From Albidovulum inexpectatum (lineage in GTDB: Bacteria > Pseudomonadota > Alphaproteobacteria > Rhodobacterales > Rhodobacteraceae), in the NCBI RefSeq assembly GCF_002927635.1, contig NZ_PRDS01000001.1:434001-498000 (forward strand): DNA of 64,000 bases, read 5' to 3'. Each line of letters begins with the position of its first letter. Positions within the stretch are counted from its first letter, which is position 1. Positions 45,229-57,150 of this stretch are shown here, piece by piece. A model generated the notes under the pieces. The model made no database searches. It saw nothing but the letters and a program-made list of their open reading frames with translations, and was not told where the DNA came from. The position numbers and the translations under genes are program-made.

Positions 45229-46758
45229 TTGCGCGGACCTCACAATATCTGGCGGCTGATCCGGACAGGCGCGACCTTCGAACGCACGGGCGCCATGCGC
45301 GTGGCGCTGGAAGGTCTGGAGGCGCCGCCCCGCCTGCGGCTTCTGGTGCGCGTGCTGGCATGGCCCTTCCGCTGGCTTGGCTATCGCGGCGATCCGGCGC
45401 TGCCCCCGGTGACGCGGGCCCTGACGGCGCTTGGCCCGGCCTACATCAAGTTCGGCCAGGTCATGTCCACCCGCCCCGATGTCGTGGGCGAAGAGCTCGC
45501 GAACCAGCTGCGGGTGCTTCAGGACAAGCTGCCGCCCTTTCCGATGGAACAGGCCAGGGCCACCATTGCCGAAGAGCTGGGCCAGCCGGTCGAGACGCTC
45601 TTTTCGGAGTTCTCCGAGCCCGTGGCGGCGGCGTCGATCGCGCAGGTGCATCGCGCCCGGATCGCCGCGACGGGCCAGGAGGTCGCGGTCAAGATCCTGC
45701 GGCCCGGGATCGAACGCGCCTTCCGGCGCGACATCGACGCCTTCCACTTTGCCGCCGCGCTGATCGAGGCCCTGCTGCCCGGCACGCGCCGGCTTCGGCC
45801 GACCGACGTGGTCCGCCATTTCGAAGGCGTCGTGATGGGCGAACTCGACCTGCGGCTCGAGGCGGCCTCGGCTTCGGAATTCGCCGCGAATACCGCAGGG
45901 GACGAAGGCTTTCAGGTGCCCGAACCGGTATGGCACCTGTCCTCGCGCCGGGTGATGACGCTGGGCTGGGCCGAGGGCATCCCGCTGGGCGATGTCGAGG
46001 CCATTCGCGCCGCCGGTCACGACTGCGTGGCGCTGTCGCAGCGGGTGCTGCAGCTCTTCCTCAGCCACGCCCTGCGGGATGGCTATTTCCATGCCGACAT
46101 GCATCAGGGCAACCTCAAGGTGGCAGCGAATGGCGACCTGATCGCCTATGATTTCGGCATCATGGGCCATATCGACGAATATACCCGCCGGGTCTATGCC
46201 GAGATCCTGATGGGCTTCATCCGGCGCGATTATCGCCGCGTGGCCGAAGTCCATTTCGAGGCAGGCTATGTCCCGCCCGACAAAGACGTGGACGAATTCG
46301 CCCGCGCCCTGCGCGCCGTAGGCGAACCGATCTTCGGCATGGATGCCAGCCAGATCTCGATGGCGCGGCTTCTGGCCTATCTGTTCGAGGTGACGGAGCG
46401 GTTTGGCATGCAGACGCGCACCGAACTGATCCTGCTGCAGCGAACCATGGTCGTGGTCGAAGGCGTCGCCCGATCGCTGAACCCCAACATCAACATGTGG
46501 CAGACCGCCCGGCCCGTGGTCGAGCGCTATATCCGCGAAAATGTCGGGCCAAAGGCGCTGGCGCGCGACCTGATCCGTACCGCCAGGGTGCTGGGCCGAT
46601 TCGGGCCGCGCCTGCCGGACCTTGCCGAGTCGCTGCTGCGGCGCGAGGCCGAGGCCGAACCCGCGCCGATCAGGCACGGCCGCCTGCGCGGCGGGTTGAC
46701 CTTCCTGGCGGGCGCGGCCATCGGCGCGGCGGCGCTGACGCTGGTCGCGGCGCTCTGA
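45229..46758 (+). CDS. ubiB: UbiB/COQ8 family atypical kinase-like ATPase
   Basis: Membrane-associated protein-kinase-like ATPase needed for ubiquinone synthesis. 509 residues. The inhibitory KxGQ motif is KFGQ at 74-77; the nucleotide-loop and catalytic segments include ASIAQVHRARI, AVKILRPGI, GYFHADMHQGNL and IAYDFGIMG. A C-terminal hydrophobic hairpin (GGLTFLAGAAIGAAALTLVAAL) anchors it in the membrane. The start is TTG 45229, 3 bp after the ubiE stop; the encoded N-terminus (RGPHNIWRLIRTGATFERT) is family-like, which supports the rare start. Confidence 0.94.
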   Translation: MRGPHNIWRLIRTGATFERTGAMRVALEGLEAPPRLRLLVRVLAWPFRWLGYRGDPALPPVTRALTALGPAYIKFGQVMSTRPDVVGEELANQLRVLQDKLPPFPMEQARATIAEELGQPVETLFSEFSEPVAAASIAQVHRARIAATGQEVAVKILRPGIERAFRRDIDAFHFAAALIEALLPGTRRLRPTDVVRHFEGVVMGELDLRLEAASASEFAANTAGDEGFQVPEPVWHLSSRRVMTLGWAEGIPLGDVEAIRAAGHDCVALSQRVLQLFLSHALRDGYFHADMHQGNLKVAANGDLIAYDFGIMGHIDEYTRRVYAEILMGFIRRDYRRVAEVHFEAGYVPPDKDVDEFARALRAVGEPIFGMDASQISMARLLAYLFEVTERFGMQTRTELILLQRTMVVVEGVARSLNPNINMWQTARPVVERYIRENVGPKALARDLIRTARVLGRFGPRLPDLAESLLRREAEAEPAPIRHGRLRGGLTFLAGAAIGAAALTLVAAL

Positions 46759-46767
46759 CGCGGGCGC

Positions 46768-47763
46768 TCAGGCGGGAAAGCCCGGCGCGCGCCGCATCTC
46801 GCCTGCATGAAGGCCGCGCCAGCTGCGCAGCTCGACATCCAGGAACTTGCGCACCACGGGATGGGCCGGATCCAGCACGCCCAGATGGACCAGCAGCGCC
46901 GTCATGGCTGCTTCCGAGGCACGCGTGCCGCCGTCCACGATCTTCAGCGCAACCGCGCGTCCGATCTCGGGCAGGATGGCCACATAGACCGCTTCGGCCC
47001 CCGTCTTGATCGCGCCGCGTCCGCCGATCGCGCGCATCAATTCGGTGCAGGCGCGGCCCTCGCCCGCCACCAGGACGGGATTTGCCCCCATGGCGCGAAC
47101 AAGCCGATGCGCAGCCCTTTCCCGCGCATCCCCCGTCTCGCGCGCGGCCGCGAAGAAGGCCATGGCGCGCGCCAGCCCATGGACCGTGGTCGCGAAATTC
47201 GGGGCCGAACAGCCGTCGATCCCCCAGCCGGGCGACGGAAGCCCCGTGAGCTCCTCGAACACCGCGCGTACGGCCTGCTGCATCGGATGGTCGGGTTCGA
47301 CATATTCCGGGCCCGCCTTGATGTGGCGGCTGTAGGTCAGGAAACCGGCATGCTTGCCCGAGCAATTGTTGTGCAGCTGGCAGGGTTGCCGGCCCGAACA
47401 GACAAGGGAATTCTTCGTTTCATTGTCCCAGGGCAGATGCGTGCCGCAGCGCAGATCCGATTCGGACAGGCCGATCGCGGCCAGCCATCTCTCCACCGTC
47501 TGGGTGTGGATCGCCGCGCCGCTGTGACTTGCGCAGGCCAGGGCCAGATGGGCATCCGTCAGCCCATGCCGATCCGCCGCGCCGCTTTCGACCAGCGGCA
47601 GGGCCTGGACCATCTTGCACGACGAACGCGGATAGATCACGGCATCCAGGTCGCCCCAGGCCTGCACGACCTGTCCGGTTTCGTCACAGATCACCGCATG
47701 GCCCATATGGACGCTTTCCAGCAATCCGCCCCGCCACAGTTCGATCATTGGCACTGCTGGCAT
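46768..47763 (-). CDS. L-asparaginase II (Rhizobium etli ReAV-type)
   Basis: Hydrolyses asparagine to aspartate and ammonia. It belongs to the rhizobial-type asparaginase family, unrelated to the E. coli AnsA/AnsB fold. 331 residues. Ser47-x-x-Lys50 in YPRSSCK, CASHSG (77-82), and a possible zinc site from Cys134 and Lys137 (NNCSGKHAG) plus Cys185 (GIDGCSAPN) correspond closely to residues described for ReAV. The lack of a signal peptide suggests a cytoplasmic enzyme. It converges with ubiB (9-bp gap). Confidence 0.88.
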   Translation of the reverse strand: MPAVPMIELWRGGLLESVHMGHAVICDETGQVVQAWGDLDAVIYPRSSCKMVQALPLVESGAADRHGLTDAHLALACASHSGAAIHTQTVERWLAAIGLSESDLRCGTHLPWDNETKNSLVCSGRQPCQLHNNCSGKHAGFLTYSRHIKAGPEYVEPDHPMQQAVRAVFEELTGLPSPGWGIDGCSAPNFATTVHGLARAMAFFAAARETGDARERAAHRLVRAMGANPVLVAGEGRACTELMRAIGGRGAIKTGAEAVYVAILPEIGRAVALKIVDGGTRASEAAMTALLVHLGVLDPAHPVVRKFLDVELRSWRGLHAGEMRRAPGFPA

Positions 47764-47938
47764 CTCTTGCCCCTGTCTTGCACATCACCGTTGCGCGATT
47801 TTCCGCCACGGGGGCTTTTACCCCGGCTGGCCGATAAGCTATGCAGTGCATAACGATGAACCGAAATCACCGCCACGGATTTTTCCGGCCCATGCCGGGC
47901 CAGGCGGGCACGAGGCAGACAGCGGGAGGCTGAGGCAG

Positions 47939-48475
47939 ATGATCCTTCGCATCGCACAGGCCATGGCAGCAGCGGCACTGATCACGGCGCAGGCCGCACC
48001 GGCAACGGCGCAGGTTTCCACCAACCGTGTCGCCGCGCAAACGGCATGGAGCGTCTTTGTCGAGAACGACCCCAAGGAATGCTGGGGCGTTTCGGCCCCG
48101 ACGGAAACGGTCAACACGCGGGACGGCAAGCCCGTCTCGGTGCGGCGCGGGGACATCCTGCTGTTCGTCACCTACCGCCCCGGCGCAAGCGAGGGCGAGG
48201 TCACCTTTACCGGGGGCTATCCCTTCGCCAAGGGATCGACGGTCAGCGTCGAGATCGGCGGACAGAAGTTCGCGCTGATCACGCACGAGGACAATCCCGA
48301 ATGGGCCTGGTCGGCCTCGCCCGAGGAAGACGCCAAGATCATCGCCGCCCTGCGCGCGGGCTCCGAGGCCGTCATCACGGCCCGCTCGAGCCGTGGAACG
48401 CAGACGAAAGACACGTTTTCCCTGATGGGCGTCAGCGCCGCGCTGGACGAGGCCAGGAAGCGCTGCGCCAACTGA
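47939..48475 (+). CDS. invasion-associated locus B (IalB) family periplasmic protein
   Basis: Small exported beta-rich protein; the name comes from Bartonella but the family is widespread in free-living alphaproteobacteria and the function is unknown. 178 residues with signal peptide MILRIAQAMAAAAL... ending ATAQ. The mature protein has the family pattern WSVFVENDPKECWGVS, a central GEVTFTGGYPFAKGSTVSVEIGG and the terminal MGVSAALDEARKRCAN. Two cysteines (ECW and RCAN) may form a disulfide. ATG 47939 with GGAGG 10 nt upstream. Confidence 0.88.
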   Translation: MILRIAQAMAAAALITAQAAPATAQVSTNRVAAQTAWSVFVENDPKECWGVSAPTETVNTRDGKPVSVRRGDILLFVTYRPGASEGEVTFTGGYPFAKGSTVSVEIGGQKFALITHEDNPEWAWSASPEEDAKIIAALRAGSEAVITARSSRGTQTKDTFSLMGVSAALDEARKRCAN

Positions 48476-48645
48476 CGGCCACTTGCGGGACGGCACCGGG
48501 CTGTCCGCAGCATATCCTGGCCTGTCCTGGGACGGGGTGCAGACATAGGTCCGTCTTCTGATCGGCAGGGATGCCGCCCTCTGCCACGCGCCGTCGTTCG
48601 GAATTCGGCATTCATGCGCAACAGGGCGGAACTTGCCGCCGCAGG

Positions 48646-48667
48646 GTTCCCCCGCAGCCGGGGGAAC
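48646..48667. terminator. stem-loop downstream of gyrB
   Basis: GTTCCCCCG, loop CAGC, CGGGGGAAC: a perfect 9-bp stem, 28 bp beyond the gyrB stop. No T-run on either strand, so factor-dependent termination or 3'-end protection is more likely than a classical terminator. Confidence 0.5.
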
Positions 48668-48695
48668 GCCAGTTCGGGAATTCGCCGGCGCGAAA

Positions 48696-51266
<2,571 letters not shown>

Positions 51267-51268
51267 CT

Positions 51269-51934
51269 ATGGGCCTGACCATGACAGACAGCACCTATGC
51301 ACCGCCCGACACGCCGCTGACGATCCTGCATGCCGATCACGCCATCGTCGTGGTCGACAAGCCTTCGGGACTGCTTTCGGTTCCGGGCCGGGGCGAGGAT
51401 CTGTCCGACTGCCTGATCACGCGCCTGCAAGGCGTCTATCCCGAGGCGCTTCTGGTGCACCGGCTGGACCGGGACACGTCCGGCGTGATGGTCTTCGCCC
51501 TTACACGCCACGCGCAGCGCCTCCTTTCGGCGCAGTTCGAGGCGCGCAAGACCAAAAAGATCTATCGCGCGCGCCTTTGGGGCCATCTGACCCCGCGCGA
51601 GGGGCGCGTGGACCTGCCGCTGATCGTGGACTGGCCCAACCGGCCCCGGCAGCATGTCGATCACGTCAACGGCAAGCCTTCTGTGACGGACTGGAAGGTC
51701 ATCGCGCATGATCCCGATGGCACGACCCGCGTGCGCCTGTTCCCGTTGACCGGACGCAGCCACCAGTTGCGCGTTCACATGCGGGAACTGGGGCACCCGA
51801 TCCTGGGCGACGATCTGTATGCCGAAGGTCCGGCGCGCGACTTTCCCCGCCTGATGCTGCACGCCGAAACCCTGCGCTTCACGCATCCCGAGACGGGCAA
51901 GGGCGTCAGCTTTTCCTCGCCGGTCCCGTTCTGA
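51269..51934 (+). CDS. rluA: RluA family pseudouridine synthase
   Basis: Isomerises uridine to pseudouridine in rRNA and/or tRNA. 221 residues, the size of E. coli RluA, without an S4 domain. Catalytic Asp67 in VHRLDRDTSGVMVFA; also VVDKPSGLLSVPGRG and FPLTGRSHQLRVHM with the conserved LTGR. Size and motifs favour the RluA class, but the exact sites (23S U746, tRNA U32) are inferred. ATG 51269 or 51281 are equally possible. Its stop overlaps the next ATG (TGATG). Confidence 0.87.
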   Translation: MGLTMTDSTYAPPDTPLTILHADHAIVVVDKPSGLLSVPGRGEDLSDCLITRLQGVYPEALLVHRLDRDTSGVMVFALTRHAQRLLSAQFEARKTKKIYRARLWGHLTPREGRVDLPLIVDWPNRPRQHVDHVNGKPSVTDWKVIAHDPDGTTRVRLFPLTGRSHQLRVHMRELGHPILGDDLYAEGPARDFPRLMLHAETLRFTHPETGKGVSFSSPVPF

Positions 51935-52476
51935 TGCTGCGGCGCAGGCACCGAAAGGACGACCTGCGATCCGAAGCGCTGTATTCCCCTTGCGGCACAT
52001 GGCGCTATCGGCTCACGCGGCGATGGGGCGCGGGGCGACTTGTGACCTTCATCCTGCTGAATCCGTCGACCGCGACGGAAAGGGCGGATGATCCAACGCT
52101 GGCCCGCTGTGTTTCTCGGGCGCGGGCGCTGGAAGCGGGCGGGGTCTGCGTGGTCAATCTGTTCGCCTTGCGCGCAACCGACCCGCGCGCATTGCGCCAG
52201 CATCCCGACCCGATCGGACCCAAGACCGACGGCGTCCTGCTGCGCGCGGCGCGCCAGGCAGGCATGCTGATTTGCGGCTGGGGCAATCATGGGGCATTGC
52301 GGGGCCGCGACGCGCAGGTCCGGTCGATGCTGCAAGCAATCGGTGTCCCGCTGTTTCACCTTGGGCTGACGGCCAACGGCCAGCCGCGCCATCCCCTTTA
52401 TGTCCGGCTGGAGACTGCCCCCATCCTGTGGCACGATTCATCCGAGAATTGCAGCCAGCGCCACGAAAATTTCTAG
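51934..52476 (+). CDS. DUF1643 domain-containing protein
   Basis: Uncharacterised conserved protein of 180 residues. Family hallmarks: YSPCGTWRYRLTRRWG, FILLNPSTATERADDPTLARC, VVNLFALRATDP, LICGWGNHG and LFHLGLTANGQPRHPLYV. No signal or membrane segment. The family has no established activity; the conserved Cys/Asn/His/Gly residues suggest an enzyme. It overlaps the RluA-type gene by 1 nt, so the pair is translationally coupled, which may hint at a link to RNA modification. Confidence 0.87.
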   Translation: MLRRRHRKDDLRSEALYSPCGTWRYRLTRRWGAGRLVTFILLNPSTATERADDPTLARCVSRARALEAGGVCVVNLFALRATDPRALRQHPDPIGPKTDGVLLRAARQAGMLICGWGNHGALRGRDAQVRSMLQAIGVPLFHLGLTANGQPRHPLYVRLETAPILWHDSSENCSQRHENF

Positions 52477-52578
52477 AATTGAATCTATCCTCTGGCGGTT
52501 TGCGGCATCTTAATCATTTCGCACACAGATTGGTGCCGTGGGAAATTCGCCGCGCCAAGGCATCCGGCGCGGCGCGAA

Positions 52579-53565
52579 ATGGTGGGGATGACGACAATGC
52601 TGATGCTGGCCGGGCTCATGGGCGTCATGGGCCTTCTGGCGGCAGGAGCCGCGATGGAACTGGCGGGCGTTTTCGACAGTCGCGAAGACGACGACGATGA
52701 CACCGCGCCCGAAGACGAAGTGCAGACCCGCACCATCGACCAGACCGATGAAAAGGGGATCGAAGGCACGCCGCTGGCCGACATCCTGGTCGGCACGCCG
52801 GAAGGCGACATCATGGGTGGCGGCGGCGGCGACGACCAGATCGGCGGCGCGGATGGCGCGGACGTGATCGAAGGCGGCGACGGGCGCGACGACCTGCATG
52901 GGCAGGCCGGAAACGACGTGCTCTTCGGCGATGAGGGTGACGACAGCCTGCATGGCGAGGATGGCGACGACACCCTGTCCGGCGGGGCGGGCGACGACGT
53001 CCTTCTGGGGCATGAGGGCGACGACAAGCTCGACGGCGGGGCGGACGACGACCGGCTGATCGGTGGCGGCGGGCGGGACCAGCTGGATGGCGGGACGGGC
53101 AATGATGGTCTGTCCGGCGCGCTGGGCGATGACACGCTGACCGGCGGGGCAGGACAGGACACCCTGATGGGCGATGACGGCGATGACCTTCTGGATGGTC
53201 GCGATCCCGACAATGCGACGCGCGACTTTCTCAACGGCGGGGCGGGCGACGACACGCTGCTTGCGGCGGGCGATGACTGGGCCAGCGGTGGCGAAGGCCA
53301 CGACCTGTTCGCCCTGGTCGACTGGGCCGGAAGCCCCGATGCCCCGACCGTGATCGCCGACTACAACCCGCAGGAAGACCGCATCGTCCTGCTTTACGAT
53401 CCGCAAACCCATCCCGACCCCGAGGTAACGGTCGAGCACGACGCCGCGGATCCCGAGACCGCGCGGGTCCTGATCAATGGCGATTTGGTGGCCAAGGTCC
53501 TGAACGCGGCGGGTCTCGGATCCGGCGACATCGGCCTTGTGGCAGAAGGGCATGATCCCGACTAG
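52579..53565 (+). CDS. calcium-binding RTX-repeat protein with N-terminal membrane anchor
   Basis: 328 residues. A hydrophobic N-terminal helix (about 4-29, rich in Met/Leu/Ala) is followed by an acidic linker (DDDDD). Then come 14 uninterrupted nonapeptides of the GGxGxDxLx type (residues 81-206) forming a predicted Ca2+-binding beta-roll, with one more partial run at about 220-245. The C-terminal 80 residues ([17 protein letters not shown]...) form a small domain. RTX proteins usually leave through type I secretion with a C-terminal signal and no N-terminal helix; here the helix suggests membrane or periplasmic placement. No type I ABC or adaptor gene is adjacent. Confidence 0.85.
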   Translation: MVGMTTMLMLAGLMGVMGLLAAGAAMELAGVFDSREDDDDDTAPEDEVQTRTIDQTDEKGIEGTPLADILVGTPEGDIMGGGGGDDQIGGADGADVIEGGDGRDDLHGQAGNDVLFGDEGDDSLHGEDGDDTLSGGAGDDVLLGHEGDDKLDGGADDDRLIGGGGRDQLDGGTGNDGLSGALGDDTLTGGAGQDTLMGDDGDDLLDGRDPDNATRDFLNGGAGDDTLLAAGDDWASGGEGHDLFALVDWAGSPDAPTVIADYNPQEDRIVLLYDPQTHPDPEVTVEHDAADPETARVLINGDLVAKVLNAAGLGSGDIGLVAEGHDPD

Positions 53566-53698
53566 GCCCCTTTTCTTTCGCGCCGAATCCGACTATACGC
53601 CCGCATCCGCCGGGCACATTCCCGGCGGATCATCTCCCGGGCCTTGCTGGACGACATCCCGGCTTGCGCCCCTGACACCGAAACGAAAGGAGACCCCG

Positions 53699-53968
53699 AT
53701 GTCGATTACCGCCGAAGAAAAAGCCCGTGTCATGAAGGAATTCGCGACCAAGGAGGGCGACACCGGTTCGCCCGAGGTCCAGGTCGCCATCCTGTCCTCG
53801 CGCATCGCGACGCTGACCGAGCACTTCAAGACGCACAAGAAGGACAACCATTCGCGGCGTGGCCTGCTGAAACTGGTTGCCCAGCGCCGCAAGCTGCTTG
53901 ACTACCTCAAGCGCAAGGACGAAGCGCGCTATGCCAAGCTGATCGAGCGTCTGGGCCTGCGCCGCTGA
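53699..53968 (+). CDS. rpsO: 30S ribosomal protein S15
   Basis: 89-residue primary binder of 16S rRNA. Diagnostic: [35 protein letters not shown] and the C-terminal [24 protein letters not shown] 53699 follows AAAGGAGA. In most proteobacteria rpsO sits directly upstream of pnp; here it ends at its own terminator and pnp is 5.6 kb away on the opposite strand. Confidence 0.98.
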   Translation: MSITAEEKARVMKEFATKEGDTGSPEVQVAILSSRIATLTEHFKTHKKDNHSRRGLLKLVAQRRKLLDYLKRKDEARYAKLIERLGLRR

Positions 53969-53991
53969 GCCCGACCGACAGCCCGAACACG

Positions 53992-54028
53992 AAACGGCCG
54001 CCGATCCATTTCGGCGGCCGTTTTCTTT
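53992..54028. terminator. intrinsic terminator of rpsO (shared with dapB)
   Basis: Perfect 13-bp stem (53992-54004 with 54011-54023), 6-nt loop, then TCTTT. The AAA at its left foot may let it serve the convergent dapB gene too. Confidence 0.85.
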
Positions 54029-54043
54029 GTCCCTGCGCGCCGG

Positions 54044-54862
54044 TCACAGGCCCAGCACGTCCAGCATGTCATATTCGCCGGGCTTCTTGTCCTGACCCCA
54101 CAGCGCCGCACGCAGGGCACCGCGCGCAAAGATCGCCCGGTCCGTCGCCACATGGCGCAGCACGATCCGCTCGCCATCCGCCGCGAAGATCACGTCATGT
54201 TCGCCCACGACATCGCCGCCGCGAATCGCGGCAAAGCCGATATGGCCGCGCTGGCGTGGCCCGGTAATGCCCTCACGCGCGGGATCGCGCAGATCCTGCA
54301 GCGGCTTGCCCCGTCCCTCGGCCGCGGCCTCGCCCAGCATCAGCGCCGTACCCGAGGGTGCATCGACCTTGTGGCGATGATGCGCCTCGACGATCTCGAT
54401 GTCCCAGTCCTCGTCCAGTGCGGCGGCAACCTTTCGCGTCAACTGCACCAGCAGGTTGACGCCCAGGCTCATGTTTCCGGCGCGGATGATCACCGCGTGA
54501 CGCGCCGCGGCACGAATCCGGGCCAGATCGTCGTCGGACAATCCCGTGGTGCCGATCACGTGAACGGCACGGGCCTGGGCGGCAAGCGCCGCAAATTCCA
54601 CGGTCGCGGCCGGCGCCGTGAAGTCGATCACCGCCTGCGCACGAGCGAATGCCTGCAACGGATCGTCCGTCACGGTCACGCCGATCGGCGCACCGCCCAT
54701 GGCCTCGCCCAAGTCGCGGCCGATCCAGTCGTGTCCCGCCCGCTCGACCGCGCCGACAAGACGGGCACGACCCGATTCGCGGATCACCCGCACCAGCATC
54801 TGCCCCATGCGGCCCGAAACGCCGGTCACCACGATCCCGGGGGTGTCTTCGCTCATGCCCAT
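54044..54862 (-). CDS. dapB: 4-hydroxy-tetrahydrodipicolinate reductase DapB
   Basis: NAD(P)H-dependent reductase in the lysine and diaminopimelate pathway. 272 residues: Rossmann motif [10 protein letters not shown] (12-21), [24 protein letters not shown], and the catalytic [13 protein letters not shown] segment. C-terminal [19 protein letters not shown] is family-typical. ATG 54862 has GGAGG 5 nt upstream; ATG 54856 is an alternative. It interrupts the translation cluster between rpsO and rbfA in the opposite direction. Confidence 0.96.
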   Translation of the reverse strand: MGMSEDTPGIVVTGVSGRMGQMLVRVIRESGRARLVGAVERAGHDWIGRDLGEAMGGAPIGVTVTDDPLQAFARAQAVIDFTAPAATVEFAALAAQARAVHVIGTTGLSDDDLARIRAAARHAVIIRAGNMSLGVNLLVQLTRKVAAALDEDWDIEIVEAHHRHKVDAPSGTALMLGEAAAEGRGKPLQDLRDPAREGITGPRQRGHIGFAAIRGGDVVGEHDVIFAADGERIVLRHVATDRAIFARGALRAALWGQDKKPGEYDMLDVLGL

Positions 54863-54958
54863 CTGATCCTCCGCCTGTTTTCACAGGGGGTTTAGCGTGC
54901 CAGCCTTGCAATGGCAAAGGCCGTTGCGGGCGCCGCGCGGCTGGATTAAATCAGTCCC

Positions 54959-55408
54959 ATGGCTGCCAATAACTCCTTTCGCGGTTCGGGCCCCTCGCAG
55001 CGCCAATTGCGCGTGGGTGAGCTTATCCGCCGCACATTGTCCGAAATCCTGCAACGTGGCGAAGTCCGCAACGATACGCTGCGCGCGATGTCCATCACGG
55101 TGGGCGAGGTTCGCGTCTCGCCCGACCTGCATTATGCCACCGTCTATGTCCTGCCCCTGGGCGGCAAGGACGCCGACGAGGCCATGGTCGCGCTGAACCG
55201 GTCAAAAGGCGAATTGCGCCACCATATCGGCAAGGCGATCAAGCTGCGCTTCGTGCCCGAGCTGCGCTTCATGCTGGACGAAACCTTTGACCGGATGGAG
55301 GCAATGCGCCGCCTTCTGGCCGATGAACGTGTCCAGCGCGACATCGCCAAACGCGACGATGACGACGAACCGGGCGAGTCGCCGGACGATGATTCGGATC
55401 GCGGCTAG
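54959..55408 (+). CDS. rbfA: 30S ribosome-binding factor RbfA
   Basis: KH-fold protein that matures the 5' end of 16S rRNA, important in the cold. 149 residues: QRQLRVGELIRRTLSEILQRGE, ITVGEVRVSPDLHYATVYVLPLGG and LRHHIGKAIKLRFVPELRF are all conserved, and the acidic C-terminal tail is typical. ATG 54959 lies 97 bp from divergent dapB. Its end overlaps the following secreted-protein gene by 20 nt. Confidence 0.95.
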   Translation: MAANNSFRGSGPSQRQLRVGELIRRTLSEILQRGEVRNDTLRAMSITVGEVRVSPDLHYATVYVLPLGGKDADEAMVALNRSKGELRHHIGKAIKLRFVPELRFMLDETFDRMEAMRRLLADERVQRDIAKRDDDDEPGESPDDDSDRG

Positions 55409-56153
55409 GCTCGCGCTGCTTTGGGTCTGCCTTGCGGTGCCGGCCTGGGCCCAGACCTGCCGGCAAACGTCCCATGATGGCCAGTCCTATGCCGTGTGCG
55501 AAGTCCATGCGGGCGACGATCTGCGTCTTTTCCTGACGGATGAGGCCGGCGCGACGATCGGCACGTTCGATCGGCTGCGCGCGATGGTCGCGGGCCAGGG
55601 CAAACGCGTCGTCATGGCGATGAATGCGGGCATGTATCACCCCGATCGTCGCCCTGTCGGGCTGTACCTGGAAAACGGCCAGATCGGCGGCCGGCTGGTC
55701 ACACGCCCGGGGCCGGGCAATTTCGGGATGCAGCCGAATGGCGTCTTCTGCATCGCGCGCGACGGCTTTGCCGTGATCGAAACGCTGGCATATGACCGTG
55801 TCCGCCCCGAATGCCGCTATGCCTCGCAATCCGGCCCGATGCTGGTGATCGATGGCCGACTGCACCCGCGCTTTCTGCCGGATTCGTCCTCGCGCTTCAT
55901 CCGCAACGGGGTGGGCGTTTCGGCCGATGGGCAGACCGCGTGGCTGGCGATCTCGGACCGGCCGGTCACGTTCCACGAATTCGCGCGCCTGTTCCGCGAC
56001 GCCCTTGGCGCGCGCGACGCGCTGTATTTCGACGGCCGGATCTCGCGGCTTTATGCGCCCGAGCTTGGCCGCGACGATTTCGGCTTTCCCATGGGGCCGA
56101 TCGTGGCGCTGATCGCGCCGGCTGACGATGGCCAGACGACTGGCAACCGTTGA
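55389..56153 (+). CDS. secreted phosphodiester glycosidase family protein (DUF2233/NAGPA)
   Basis: Exported protein of 254 residues: signal peptide MIRIAARLALLWVC... ending AWA, then QTC. The DUF2233/NAGPA-like domain shows VVMAMNAGMYHPDRRPVGLYLENG, FGMQPNGVFCI, SGPMLVIDG, FIRNGVGVS and ALYFDGRISRLY, the glycine/asparagine pattern of phosphodiester alpha-N-acetylglucosaminidase relatives. Bacterial substrates (teichoic, phosphoglycan or exopolysaccharide diesters) are unproven. It is embedded between rbfA (20-nt overlap) and truB, an unexpected location for a periplasmic enzyme. Confidence 0.86.
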   Translation: MIRIAARLALLWVCLAVPAWAQTCRQTSHDGQSYAVCEVHAGDDLRLFLTDEAGATIGTFDRLRAMVAGQGKRVVMAMNAGMYHPDRRPVGLYLENGQIGGRLVTRPGPGNFGMQPNGVFCIARDGFAVIETLAYDRVRPECRYASQSGPMLVIDGRLHPRFLPDSSSRFIRNGVGVSADGQTAWLAISDRPVTFHEFARLFRDALGARDALYFDGRISRLYAPELGRDDFGFPMGPIVALIAPADDGQTTGNR

Positions 56154-56205
56154 CGCGGCTTCATCCATTCGCTAGCAGGCTGCCTTCCCTGCAAGGAGGC
56201 AGAGC

Positions 56206-57117
56206 ATGGCACGCAAGAAGGGTCGCGACATTTCCGGTTGGCTGGTCGTGGACAAGCCCGCGGGCATGACCTCGACGGCTGTTGTGAACAAGGTGCGCTG
56301 GGCGCTTGGGGCGAAAAAGGCGGGCCATGCCGGCACGCTGGACCCCGCCGCGACGGGCATCCTGCCCATCGCCGTGGGCGAGGCAACCAAGACCGTGCCC
56401 TATGTGACCGATTCGCTGAAATGTTACCGCTTTGCCGTCCGGCTGGGCGTGCAGACCAATACCGACGATGCCGAGGGCGAAGTCATCGCGACCTCGGAAA
56501 TCCGCCCGACCGATCAGGAAATCGAACAGGCGCTTGATGCGTTCCGGGGCGAGATCATGCAGGTCCCGCCGCAATTCTCGGCCGTCAAGGTGGATGGCGA
56601 GCGCGCCTATGCGCTGGCCCGCGCGGGCGAGGATCTGGAACTGGCCGCCCGCCCCCTGTGGGTGGAAAGCCTGACCATGACGGCCCGGCCCGACGCCGAT
56701 ACCGTCGAGCTCGAGATGGTCTGCGGCAAGGGCGGCTATGTCCGCTCGGTCGCGCGCGACCTGGGGCGTGCGTTGGGCTGCCTTGGCCATGTCCTGTGGC
56801 TGCGCCGGGAATGGACCGGGCCGTTCGATGCCGAGGACGCCGTGACCATCGAGACGATCGAGGATTTGGCCCGCACGCCCGAACTCGACGATCATCTGCT
56901 GCCGCTCGAGGCCGGGCTCGCCGACCTGCCCGAACTGCGAACCACGGCCGAAGGGGCCGTCCGGCTGCGCAACGGCAATCCCGGCATGGTTCTGGCCTCG
57001 GATGTCGAATGGGGCGACGAGGCCTGGGCCAGCTGGCAGGGCCGGCCCATCGCCGTGGGCGTCTACAAGTCGGGCGAGCTGCACCCCACGCGGGTCTTCA
57101 ACCTGCCCGACGCATGA
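56206..57117 (+). CDS. truB: tRNA pseudouridine-55 synthase TruB
   Basis: Converts U55 of the tRNA T-loop to pseudouridine. 303 residues: catalytic Asp46 in [14 protein letters not shown], with [13 protein letters not shown] before it and [16 protein letters not shown] later (KGxYxRxL motif). The C-terminal PUA-like region ends [16 protein letters not shown]. It sits 52 bp after the glycosidase-like gene, in what remains of the rbfA-truB cluster. Confidence 0.96.
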   Translation: MARKKGRDISGWLVVDKPAGMTSTAVVNKVRWALGAKKAGHAGTLDPAATGILPIAVGEATKTVPYVTDSLKCYRFAVRLGVQTNTDDAEGEVIATSEIRPTDQEIEQALDAFRGEIMQVPPQFSAVKVDGERAYALARAGEDLELAARPLWVESLTMTARPDADTVELEMVCGKGGYVRSVARDLGRALGCLGHVLWLRREWTGPFDAEDAVTIETIEDLARTPELDDHLLPLEAGLADLPELRTTAEGAVRLRNGNPGMVLASDVEWGDEAWASWQGRPIAVGVYKSGELHPTRVFNLPDA

Positions 57118-57150
57118 GATGCGGGGGCGGGGCCAACGCGCTCGCGCCCC

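Noticed and set aside
48476-48695. Hidden gene between the IalB gene and gyrB
   Set aside because: 220 bp with no frame having a plausible start, ribosome site or codon bias; only the stem-loop at 48646-48667 stands out.
53992-54028. Small RNA or repeat element from the strong palindrome after rpsO
   Set aside because: Stem plus T-rich tail directly after a stop codon is explained by a terminator.
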